DNA from: Chromobacterium subtsugae
GTDB lineage: Bacteria; Pseudomonadota; Gammaproteobacteria; Burkholderiales; Chromobacteriaceae
NCBI RefSeq assembly: GCF_001676875.1
Contig: NZ_JYKA01000003.1
Span: forward strand, 62,001-126,000
Direction: 5' to 3'
Length of the DNA: 64,000 nucleotides
Made by a program: the position numbers and the translations under genes. Below the pieces are notes generated by a model. That model was not told the origin of the DNA. It worked only from the letters and a program-made list of their open reading frames with translations, and did not search any database. Of this stretch, positions 29,454-38,600 are shown one piece after another. How positions within the stretch are numbered: position 1 is the stretch's first letter; each line of letters begins with the position of its first letter.

Positions 29454-30842
29454 ATGCAAACAGAAGTCAAAGAGAAGCCCCGCTACGCCATTGTGGCCTC
29501 GGTGCAGCTGCCGGAAGTCAGCGATGTCGAGTTCGAGGCCTCGCTCACCGAATTGAGCGAATTGGCCAAGACCCTGGGTTTCCAGGTGGTGCAGACCTTT
29601 GTGCAAAAGCGCAACAGCTTCGACCGCACCGCCTATATGGGCGTGGGCAAGCTGGAAGAAATCAGCATGTTCGTCAAACGCGGCATCCGCGCCGACGAGC
29701 TGGAAGACGAGCCGCAGCAGATGGACGCCAGCGCCGTCGAGATAGACGCGTTGCTGGTGGACCATGAAATCTCGCCGTCGCAGATGCGCAACCTGGAGCT
29801 GGCCGTCGGCTGCGAGGTGATGGACCGCACCATGGTCATTCTGGAGATTTTCCACCGCAACGCCCGCTCGCGCGCGGCGCGGGCGCAGGTGGAAATCGCC
29901 CGTCTCGGCTATATGGCGCCGCGCCTGCGCGAGGCGGCCAAGCTGGCCGGCCCGCAAGGCCGGCAGCGCAGCGGCATGGGCGGCCGCGGTTCCGGCGAAT
30001 CGCACACCGAGCTGGACCGCCGCAAGGTGCGCGACCGCATCGCCGAGCTGCAGCGCGAAATCACCGCGATGGAGCTGGAGCGCAAGACCCAGCGCGCGCG
30101 CCGGCTGGAGCGTCAGGGCCAGGGGCTGGGCGGGGTGTCGCTGGTCGGCTACACCAACGCCGGCAAGTCCACGCTGATGCGGGCGCTGACCGGCAGCGAG
30201 GTGCTGGTGGCCAACAAGCTGTTCGCCACCCTGGACACCACGGTGCGGGTGCTGTACCCGGAAAGCGTGCCGCGCGTCTTGGTCAGCGACACTGTCGGCT
30301 TCATCAAAAACCTGCCCCACGGCCTGGTGGCCTCGTTCAAGTCCACGCTGGAGGAGGCGCTGGACGCCTCGCTGCTGCTGCATGCGATCGACGCCAGCGA
30401 CCCCGGCTTCGAGCGCCAGCTGGAAGTGACCGACGTGGTGCTGAAGGAGATCGGCGCCGACGAGGTGCCGCGCATCCGCGTGTTCAACAAGATAGACCAC
30501 GTCGGCGACGCCGCGGCGCAGGCCGCCTGGACCGCCGAACTGCGGCAGCGCTACCCGGGCTGCGTGGTGATGAGCGCGCTGCGCCCGGACGACGTGGCCG
30601 GCCTGCATGCGGCCATCGTCTCCTTCTTCCAGCAAGACCTGGTGGAGGAAGAACTGCTGTTGCCGTGGTCGGCGCAGCAGCTGCGCGGCGAGATCTACAG
30701 CCACTGCCAGGTGCTGGAAGAGCATGCCGAGGACGAGGGCAGCCGCTTCCGCGTGCGCGGCGAGCCGGAAAAGCTGCGCCGCCTGCGCGAGCAGCTGAAT
30801 CCGGGCTCGCAGGGCCGGGAAAAGGAATATTGGGAACTGTGA
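29454..30842 (+). CDS. hflX: GTPase HflX
   Basis: 462-residue ribosome-associated GTPase that splits stalled or heat-damaged 70S ribosomes. The N-terminal HflX domain contains YMGVGKLEEI near 61-70 and the glycine-rich GRQRSGMGGRGSGESHTELD; then a coiled-coil arm (about 187-222), and a G domain with G1 GYTNAGKST at 232-240, DTVGFIKNLPHGLV and NKID. The N-terminal region is longer and diverges from the E. coli type. It is not next to hfq here; it is a single gene ended by a terminator. No clear ribosome-binding site precedes the ATG. Confidence 0.95.
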   Translation: MQTEVKEKPRYAIVASVQLPEVSDVEFEASLTELSELAKTLGFQVVQTFVQKRNSFDRTAYMGVGKLEEISMFVKRGIRADELEDEPQQMDASAVEIDALLVDHEISPSQMRNLELAVGCEVMDRTMVILEIFHRNARSRAARAQVEIARLGYMAPRLREAAKLAGPQGRQRSGMGGRGSGESHTELDRRKVRDRIAELQREITAMELERKTQRARRLERQGQGLGGVSLVGYTNAGKSTLMRALTGSEVLVANKLFATLDTTVRVLYPESVPRVLVSDTVGFIKNLPHGLVASFKSTLEEALDASLLLHAIDASDPGFERQLEVTDVVLKEIGADEVPRIRVFNKIDHVGDAAAQAAWTAELRQRYPGCVVMSALRPDDVAGLHAAIVSFFQQDLVEEELLLPWSAQQLRGEIYSHCQVLEEHAEDEGSRFRVRGEPEKLRRLREQLNPGSQGREKEYWEL

Positions 30843-30862
30843 GCGCCGCCGCGAGAAGGCGC

Positions 30863-30893
30863 AAGGCCCGGACGTCCGCGTCCGGGCCTTTTT
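30863..30893 (+). terminator. Rho-independent terminator after hflX
   Basis: Ten-base-pair stem AAGGCCCGGA / TCCGGGCCTT with an eight-base loop and T-run, about 20 bases after the stop. Confidence 0.9.
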
Positions 30894-30974
30894 CATGGCC
30901 GCGGCCGGCGCTGCTGGACTCCCGCCGCGGCTATGGTATTGTGCAAATAATAAACCACTATACGATATGACATC

Positions 30975-31427
30975 ATGAAGATACGCATCGCGGAACGCTT
31001 CGGCTTTCTGGTCAGCGACACCGGGCGGTTGTACGGCCGGGTTTTCGACCAAAGGGCGCGGCAGCAGCTCGGCTTGTCGCTGGCGCAGTGCCGCTTGCTG
31101 GGCGCGCTGGCGGCGCACGAGGGCGAAAAGCCCTTGTCGCAGGCCGAACTGGCAGACAAGCTGGACCTGACGCCGATGGGCGTGGCGACGCTGTGCGACC
31201 GGATGCAGGCGGCCGGCTGGCTGCGGCGGGTGCCCAGCGCGACCGACCGCCGGGTCAATGAAATCGAACTGCTGGAGCCGGCCTTCGCGGCGTTGAAATC
31301 GGCGATGGCGCTGGGCGACGAGCTGCAGCAACAGGCGCAGCAAGGCCTGAGTCCGGAGGAGGACGCGCAGCTGCGCGCGCTGCTGGGCAAGGTGCACGGC
31401 AATCTGGCGAGCCTGCTGTCCCGATGA
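30975..31427 (+). CDS. MarR family transcriptional regulator
   Basis: 150-residue winged-helix regulator. The DNA-binding part is readable as PLSQAELADKLDLTPMGVAT, CDRMQAAGWLRRVPSATDRR and the wing end VNEIELLEPA; flanking helices form the dimer interface. The stop overlaps the start of the DHA2 exporter (ATGA), so it most likely represses its own operon and is released by a drug-like ligand. An AT-rich stretch just upstream (30937-30967) has TTGTGC and TACGAT 16 bases apart, a possible promoter/operator. Confidence 0.9.
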   Translation: MKIRIAERFGFLVSDTGRLYGRVFDQRARQQLGLSLAQCRLLGALAAHEGEKPLSQAELADKLDLTPMGVATLCDRMQAAGWLRRVPSATDRRVNEIELLEPAFAALKSAMALGDELQQQAQQGLSPEEDAQLRALLGKVHGNLASLLSR

Positions 31428-32950
31428 ACGCCGCCGTCGGCGCGCCGCACCGCGGCATGATCACCGTGGCCATCATGCTGGCCACCATCATGCAGGCGCT
31501 GGACACCACCATCGCCAATGTGGCGCTGCCGCACATGCAGGGCAGCCTGCAAAGCTCGCAGGACCAGATCAGCTGGGTGCTGACTTCCTACATCGTCGCC
31601 GCCGCCATCGCCACCTTGCTGACCGGCTGGCTGTGCGCGCGCTTCGGCCGGCGCCGGGTGCTGCTGGCGTCGGTGGCCGGCTTCACCGTCGCCTCGGCCT
31701 TGTGCGGCCTGGCCGATTCGCTGTGGCAGATCGTCGCCGCGCGCTTGCTGCAGGGGGTGTTCGGCGCGGCGCTGGTGCCCTTGTCGCAGGCGGTGCTGCT
31801 CGACATCAACAGCAAGGAAAAAGTGGGGCAGGCGATGGCGATCTGGGGCGCCGGCATCATGGTGGGCCCCATCCTCGGGCCGCTCTTGGGCGGCTGGCTG
31901 ACCGACAACGCCAGCTGGCGCTGGGTGTTCTACATCAACCTTCCGGTGGGCGTGCTGGCCTTTTACGGCATCGCCCGCTATCTGCCGGAGAGCCGCGCCG
32001 GCAACGACAAGCTGGACCGTTTCGGCTTGGCCACGCTGTGCGTGGCCATCGGCGCGCTGCAGCTGTTTCTGGACCGCGGCGAGCAGCTGGACTGGTTCAG
32101 CTCCGCCGAAATCTGTCTGGAGGCCATCGTCTGCGCGGCGGCCTTCGTCTATTTCATCATCCACACCTGGTCCGCGCCGGAAGGGCAGTCCTTCCTTAGC
32201 CGCGGCCTGCTGCGCGACCGCAATTTCGTCACCGGCAGCCTGTTCATTTTCGTGGTGGGGATGATCCTTTACGCCACCATGGCGCTGCTGCCCAGCCTGC
32301 TGCAAAGCCTGCTGGACTACCCGGTGGTGTTCACCGGCGAGGTGATGGCGCCGCGCGGGGTGGGCACCATGCTGGCGATGATGCTGGTGGGGCGGCTGGT
32401 GCACAAGGCCGACCCGCGGCTGATCATGGCCGGCGGCTTTCTGCTGACGGCGCTGTCGCTGTACCAGATGGCCGGCATCGCGCCGAACATGGGCAGCGGC
32501 ATCATCGTGTTGTCAGGCTTCATCCAGGGCGCCGGGCTGGGCTTCACCTTCGTGCCCTTGAGCATGGTGACCTTCGCCACGCTGGAGCCGCAGCTGCGCA
32601 ACGAGGGCACGCCGATCTACAGCCTGCTGCGCAATGTGGGCAGCAGCGTCGGCATCTCGCTGGTGCAGACCATGCTGACCGAGGACGCCGCGCGAGCGCA
32701 TGCGGTGCTGGGCGAGCATGTGGCGCTGGGCAGCCCGCTGCTGCGGGAGTTGCCGGCGGCGCTCAGCCCGTTCACCGACGCCGGCCGCGCCTTGCTCAAC
32801 CTGGAGGTGACCAGGCAGGCGGAGATGGTGGCCTATATCGACGACTTCACCGTGATGATGTGGCTGTCGCTGGCGGTGCTGCCGCTGTTGCTGCTCATCC
32901 GGCGTCCGGCGCCAAGCGCGCCGGCGGCGGGAGCGGACAGCGCGCACTGA
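31424..32950 (+). CDS. DHA2 family (EmrB/QacA-type) MFS drug exporter
   Basis: 508-residue proton-driven multidrug antiporter with about 14 membrane helices. Motif D1-type LDTTIANVALPHMQGSLQSS in helix 1, motif A CARFGRRRVLL after helix 2 and motif C GAGIMVGPILGPLLGGWLTD in helix 5 define the DHA2 group. No EmrA-type adaptor gene lies beside it, so it may act alone or with a distant adaptor. Translationally coupled to the MarR regulator. Confidence 0.93.
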   Translation: MNAAVGAPHRGMITVAIMLATIMQALDTTIANVALPHMQGSLQSSQDQISWVLTSYIVAAAIATLLTGWLCARFGRRRVLLASVAGFTVASALCGLADSLWQIVAARLLQGVFGAALVPLSQAVLLDINSKEKVGQAMAIWGAGIMVGPILGPLLGGWLTDNASWRWVFYINLPVGVLAFYGIARYLPESRAGNDKLDRFGLATLCVAIGALQLFLDRGEQLDWFSSAEICLEAIVCAAAFVYFIIHTWSAPEGQSFLSRGLLRDRNFVTGSLFIFVVGMILYATMALLPSLLQSLLDYPVVFTGEVMAPRGVGTMLAMMLVGRLVHKADPRLIMAGGFLLTALSLYQMAGIAPNMGSGIIVLSGFIQGAGLGFTFVPLSMVTFATLEPQLRNEGTPIYSLLRNVGSSVGISLVQTMLTEDAARAHAVLGEHVALGSPLLRELPAALSPFTDAGRALLNLEVTRQAEMVAYIDDFTVMMWLSLAVLPLLLLIRRPAPSAPAAGADSAH

Positions 32951-33083
32951 AGTTGTTGCGCTGCAACATAAACATGCGCGCAGCGCTACGTGCTTACCAT
33001 TATTTCGCTGGAATCTTGATCCCATCCGTATCCTGCCGGCTTGTGGCCGGGGCGGCCGAAGGCTATGCCTAACTCATGAGCCG

Positions 33084-33128
33084 GGCGCAGCCGCGCCCAG
33101 GCCGTCGCCGCATCGGCGCAGCCGCGCC
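33084..33128. repeat. 14-base direct repeat upstream of the GGDEF-EAL gene
   Basis: GGCGCAGCCGCGCC occurs at 33084-33097 and again at 33115-33128, start-to-start 31 bases (about three helical turns), just ahead of the AAGGAAG ribosome-binding site. Possibly a regulator-binding pair, possibly chance in GC-rich DNA. Confidence 0.35.
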
Positions 33129-33141
33129 ATAAGGAAGCCGG

Positions 33142-35622
33142 ATGTTCAACGATCTAAGGCATGAGAGGGCGCGGATACTGATCGTCGACGATATGGCGAG
33201 CAATATCCATGTCATCCGCGAGGCGGTGCGGGATCTGGGCGAGGTGCGCTTCGCCACCAGCGGCCGCGAGGCCTTGGAAATGGCGCAGCGGGCGGTTCCG
33301 GACGTGATCCTGCTCGATATCGAAATGCCCGGCATGGATGGCTACGCGGTATGCCGGGAGATCAAGGCCACGCCGCGGCTGAGCGACATCCCGGTGATTT
33401 TCGTCACCTCGCATGACGAAGACGGCCACGAGCTGCAGGCGCTGAACATCGGCGGCGTCGATTTCCTGCACAAGCCGCTGAACGTGCCGGTGGCGCGCGC
33501 GCGGGTGCAGACCCAGCTGGCGCTGCGTTTGCGAACCCGCCAACTGGCGGCCGCGCAGCGGGATCTGGCCGAGGTGCTGCGGCGGTTGCCGGCCTTCGTC
33601 GCCTACTGGAACGCCGATCTGTGCAACGAGTTCGCCAACGACGAGAGCGGCGCCTGGTTCGGCATCGCCGCCGCCGACATGCGCGGTCTGCCGGCACGGG
33701 CGGTGCTGGGGGAGGCCAACTTCCTGGCGATGGAGCTGCGGCTGCGGGCGGCGCTGAACGGCGACGCGGCGACTTTCGACCTCAGCCTGGCCAAGCCGGA
33801 CGGCGGCACGCTGCATGGCCAGGTGGCGCTGGCGCACCGGCCGCAGGAGGGCGGCAGGCCCGGCTGCCTGATGCTGATCGCCGACGTCACCGAGCGCAAG
33901 CGCGCGGAGCTGGCGCTGCGGGATGAAAAGGAGCGCATCCGCATCACGCTCAATTCGATAGGCGACGCGGTGATCGCCACCGACGCCGCCGGCCGGGTCA
34001 CGTTTTTGAACCCGATCGCGGAGGAGATGACCGGCTGGCTGGCGAAAGAGGCGCTGGGCCAGCCGATCGAAAGCGTGATGCCGCTGCAGGCCAGCGATGC
34101 CGGCCGCGGCGTCGACAACCCGGTGCGGCTGGTGCTGGCCGAACGCCGCGCCGTCGGCATGACGCTGGACCGGGCGCTGCTGCGCCGCGATGGCCGGCTG
34201 TTGGAGGTGGAGGATTCCGCCGCGCCCATCCTCGACCATGCCGGCGAGCTGACCGGCGCCATCATCGTGTTCCACAATGTCGGCGAAGCGCGCGCGCTGG
34301 CGGTCAAGATGATGCATCTGGCGCAGCATGACGCGCTGACCAATCTGCCCAACCGCATGCTGCTGCAGGACCGCACCCAGCAGGCGCTGCGCCAGGCAGA
34401 AAGCAGCGGCGAGCGGCTGGGGCTGTTCATTCTCGATCTCGACCATTTCAAGGTGATCAACGACTCGGTCGGGCATTCGGTCGGCGACCGCTTGCTGCAG
34501 CTGGTCGCCAAGCGCCTGCAGGCGATAGTGCGGCCCGGCGACACCATCAGCCGGCAGGGCGGCGACGAGTTCATCATCCTGATGCCGGATCCGGTCAGCA
34601 TCGAACAACTGGGCGCCGTCGCCGCCCGCTTGCAGAAGGCGGTGTCCGAACCTTGCCTGCTGGACGAGGAACGATTTGACCTGTCGGTCAGCATAGGCGT
34701 CAGTCTGTACCCGGACGATAGCCGCGACCAGGAAGAACTGTACCGCCACGCCGACGCCGCGATGTACCAGGCCAAGGAGGACGGGCGCAACCGCTACCGT
34801 TTTTTCTCGGCCGAGATCGAGGAGGCGCTGCTGTCGCGGCAGGCGCTGGAGCGCCATATCCGCATGGGCGCGGAGTCGGGAGGGTTTCGCGCTTACTACC
34901 AGGCCAAAGTGGATGTGACGGAGGGGCGGATCGTCGGGGTGGAGGCGTTGATGCGCTGGCGCGATGAGAGCGGCGAAATCATTTCTCCCGGACATTTCAT
35001 CCCGCTGGCCGAGGAAACCGGGCTGATTTTGCCGCTGGGCCGCTTCATCCTGCGCCAGGCCTGCCTGGACGGCAAGCGTTGGCACGACGCCGGCTTGCCC
35101 TTGCGCATCGCCGTCAATGTCTCGGCCGCGCAGATCGCCGACGGCTGCTTCAGCGATACGGTGCGCGCGGTGCTGGCCGAAACCGGCATCGCTCCCCAAC
35201 TGCTGGAGCTGGAAATCACCGAAGGGGTGCTGGCGGCCAATATCGCCCAAACCATGAGCGTGCTGGCCGAGCTGAAGCGCTTGGGCGTCGCCATCGCCGT
35301 CGACGATTTCGGCACCGGTTATTCCAATCTGGCCTATCTCAGGCAGTTTCCCATCGACGTGCTGAAGATAGACCAGAGCTTCGTCCGCGACATGATAGGG
35401 GACAAGAGCAATCTCGCCATCATCTCCGCCATCGTCAGCATGGCCCAGGGCCTGGATCTGCAACTGGTGGCCGAAGGCGTGGAGTCGGCCGAGCAGGAGA
35501 GGGCGCTGCTCGCGCTGGGCTGCCGCGTGATGCAGGGCTTTCTGTACGGCAGGCCGGTGCCGGTGGAAGAGATGGATCGCCAGTTGGGCAATGGCGCCCG
35601 CCTGGCCGGCAGCCAGGCCTGA
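33142..35622 (+). CDS. Response regulator with PAS, GGDEF and EAL domains
   Basis: 826 residues. Domain order: receiver (about 10-125, phospho-acceptor D59 in LLDIEMPGMDG); a degenerate PAS (about 133-255); a second PAS (about 265-390); diguanylate cyclase with an intact GGDEF at 473-477 and an RPGD inhibitory site five residues before it is reached; and phosphodiesterase with EAL at 601-603 and DDFGTGYSNL. Both catalytic halves keep their key residues, so the protein could make or break cyclic-di-GMP depending on phosphorylation and ligand. No DNA-binding or membrane segment. It lies 37 bases before a giant hybrid kinase with an Hpt domain, its probable phosphodonor. Confidence 0.95.
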   Translation: MFNDLRHERARILIVDDMASNIHVIREAVRDLGEVRFATSGREALEMAQRAVPDVILLDIEMPGMDGYAVCREIKATPRLSDIPVIFVTSHDEDGHELQALNIGGVDFLHKPLNVPVARARVQTQLALRLRTRQLAAAQRDLAEVLRRLPAFVAYWNADLCNEFANDESGAWFGIAAADMRGLPARAVLGEANFLAMELRLRAALNGDAATFDLSLAKPDGGTLHGQVALAHRPQEGGRPGCLMLIADVTERKRAELALRDEKERIRITLNSIGDAVIATDAAGRVTFLNPIAEEMTGWLAKEALGQPIESVMPLQASDAGRGVDNPVRLVLAERRAVGMTLDRALLRRDGRLLEVEDSAAPILDHAGELTGAIIVFHNVGEARALAVKMMHLAQHDALTNLPNRMLLQDRTQQALRQAESSGERLGLFILDLDHFKVINDSVGHSVGDRLLQLVAKRLQAIVRPGDTISRQGGDEFIILMPDPVSIEQLGAVAARLQKAVSEPCLLDEERFDLSVSIGVSLYPDDSRDQEELYRHADAAMYQAKEDGRNRYRFFSAEIEEALLSRQALERHIRMGAESGGFRAYYQAKVDVTEGRIVGVEALMRWRDESGEIISPGHFIPLAEETGLILPLGRFILRQACLDGKRWHDAGLPLRIAVNVSAAQIADGCFSDTVRAVLAETGIAPQLLELEITEGVLAANIAQTMSVLAELKRLGVAIAVDDFGTGYSNLAYLRQFPIDVLKIDQSFVRDMIGDKSNLAIISAIVSMAQGLDLQLVAEGVESAEQERALLALGCRVMQGFLYGRPVPVEEMDRQLGNGARLAGSQA

Positions 35623-35659
35623 GGCGCGGACGGCGGCGGTTTGCACACGGGAGGATAGG

Positions 35660-38600
35660 GTGGACGGGGAATCGGGCGCTCGGGCCAGCCATGGCCGTTC
35701 TTTTTTCGCATTGAGCTGGTCCTTGCTGGCCTTGCTGGCAGGGCTGGGATTGAGCGCCCTGGTATCCTGGCAATTGGCGCGCCAGAACGACGCCGATGTC
35801 CAACTGGCGGTGCGGAGCGCGACGCAGCGGATGGCCAGGCAGGTGGCGTACCGGGTGCTGCGCTATCAGTTCGGCCTGAAGGCGATGCGCGGGGTGGCCA
35901 TGGCGGCGGGCGAGCGCGGCCTCAGCCGCGAACGTTTCCGCGATTACAGCGAGGGGCGCGACATCGCGGCCGAATTCCCTGGGGCGCAGGGCTTTGGTTA
36001 CATCCTCAGGGTGCCTCTGCGGCAAAGCGCGGCGTTCGAGCGCCGGATGCGGCGCGAGGGCATGTCCGATTTCCGCATCTGGCAGTTGCAGCCGCATCAG
36101 GGCGAGCGCGATGTCGTGGCCTACATCCAGCCGGAGCTGGGCAATCTGCGCGCGGTCGGTCTGGACATTGCCTCGGAGCCCAATCGCCGCGCCACCGCGG
36201 AGCAGGCGCTGCGCAGCGGCCAGATGACGATGACTGCGCCGATCAAGCTGGTGCAGCGTTCGCTGGCCCAGGATCCGGCTTTTGTGGTTCTGCTTGCGGT
36301 CTATCGCGGCGGCGTGGTGCCCGCCACCGGCGCCGCCAGAATGGAGCAAGGCTACGGCTGGGTGAGCGTTCCCCTGCACATGAAAACCGTGATGGGAGGA
36401 CTGGAGCAGGAGCAAGGCGGCGTGCGGGTGGAACTGAACGATGTCACCGACCCGGCCCGGCCGATCGCGGTGTACGCCAGCGCGGCGCCGGCCGGGCAAG
36501 CGCTGGCGAGCTATTCCGAATACCAGTTGGTGCTGGGGCGGCGCTGGCAGCTGACGCTGCGCGCATATCCTGGCTTCGCCGCCCGGCTGCAGCAGCCGCG
36601 GCCGGCGGCGGCCGGCCTGGCCGGCGCGTTTCTGAGCCTGCTCGGCGCGCTGTTGGCTTTCATCTGGCAGCGCAGCCACCAGCGGCGGATGCAGCTGGCG
36701 GCCACCCAGGCGCGGCTGGCCACCATCGTCGAGAACTCGGCCGACGCCATCATCGGCAAGACGCTGGCGGGCGTGATCACCGACTGGAACCGCAGCGCGG
36801 AGCGGATGCTGGGTTTTTCCGCCGCGGAAGCCATAGGCCGGCCGCTGGCGGGGCTGGTGGTGCCTCAGGAGCGGCAGTCCCAGGTGGAGGACATCCTGGC
36901 GCGGGTCGGCAGGGGCGAGCCGGTCGAGCATTTCGCAACCCGCTGGCGGCGCAAGGACGGCAGCCTGGTGGACGTGTCGGTTTCCATCTCGCCGGTGCGC
37001 GACGCCGCCGGCGAGGTGGCCGGAGCGTCCACCTCGGTGCGGGACATCAGCCGGCAAAAGCAGGTGGAGGCGCAGCTGCACAGCCTGAACAGCCACCTGG
37101 AGGAGCTGGTGGCCGAACGCGGCGCCGAGCTGGGCAAGGCCAGGCATACCCTGCGGACGGTGGTGGACGCGGTGCCGTCGCTGATCGGCTATTGGGACCG
37201 CGGCCAGATCAACCGGGTGGCGAACCGGGCTTACCTGGATTGGTTCGGGGTGGCCGCCGACAGCCTGCCGGGCCTGTCATTGCGCGAGTTGCTGGGAGCG
37301 GAGCTTTACCGCGCTAACCAGCCTTACATCGAGGCGGCGCTGCGCGGCGAACCGCAAACCTTCGAGCGGCGGATTCCCGGGCCGGACGGCCGGGTGCGCG
37401 ACGCGCTGACCCACTATCTGCCGGATATCGTCGACGGCGAAGTGCAAGGTTTCTACGCGGTGGTGCACGACGTGTCCGAACTGGTGGAAAGCCGCGACCG
37501 CCAGGCGCGCGCGCGCCAGGAGGTGGACTTGCTGCTGAGCACCATCAATCGCCAACTCCTGTACTCGGTGACCGGCGCCGACGGCCGGCTGCTGGAGGTC
37601 AACGATCTGTTCTGCCGCAGCCACGGCTACGCGCGCGAGGCGCTGCTGGGCCGGGATCTGCAATGGCTGGACGGCGGCGGGCAGACGCCGGCGTTCTGGT
37701 CGGCGTTATCGGATGCGCTGCGCCGCGGCGAGGCCTGGCGCGGCGAAATGTGCAACCGCGCCAGCGACGGCGGCCTGCGCTGGCTGGACACCGTGATCGC
37801 GCCGCAGCTGGGCGCCGATGGCAGCCTGGGCCGCTGCGTGGCGTTGAGCATAGACACCACCGAGCGGCGGCGCGCCGACGCCGAGCTGGGCCGGGTCAAT
37901 CGCCTGCTGAGCGATGTGCTGGGCGCGGCGTCGGAGATTTCCATCATCGCCACCGACGTCGACGGCGTCATCACCCTGTTCAACCGCGGCGCCGAGCGCA
38001 TGCTGGGCTATCGCGCGGAGGAGCTGGTCGGCGTCAGCACGCCGGGACGCTTCCATCCGGCGGAGGAGATCGCCGCCCGCGGACGGGAGTTGAGCGAGCG
38101 TTACGGCCAGCCTATCGAAGGCTTCCGCATTTTCGTCCATGAATCGGAAATCCTGGGCGCTGATCATAGCCAATGGACCTATCTGCGCAAGGATGGCTCG
38201 CAACTGAAGATATCGCTGGTGGTGACCACCATGCGCGACGACGAGGGGCGGATCAACGGCTATCTGGGCATCGCCGTCGACATTACCGCCCAGCTGCAGC
38301 AGCAGCAGGAACTGACAGTGGCGCGCGACCAGCTGCAAATGGCGGCGGATGTCGCGCAGCTGGGCGTGTGGAGCTGGGTGCCGGCGGACGGCATGCTCAA
38401 CTGGAACCACAGGATGTTCGAAATCCACGGCCTGGCGCCGCAACCGGAGCCGGCGCGGCAGGAACTGGAGTACCGGAGCTGGCTGGAGCGGCTCCATCCC
38501 GACGACGCGCGGCGGATGGAGGCAGGCATGATGGCGGCGGCGGCGGAAGGCGGGGCCTATGACGCCGCCTTCCGCGTGGTGCGTCCTAACGGCGAGGTGC

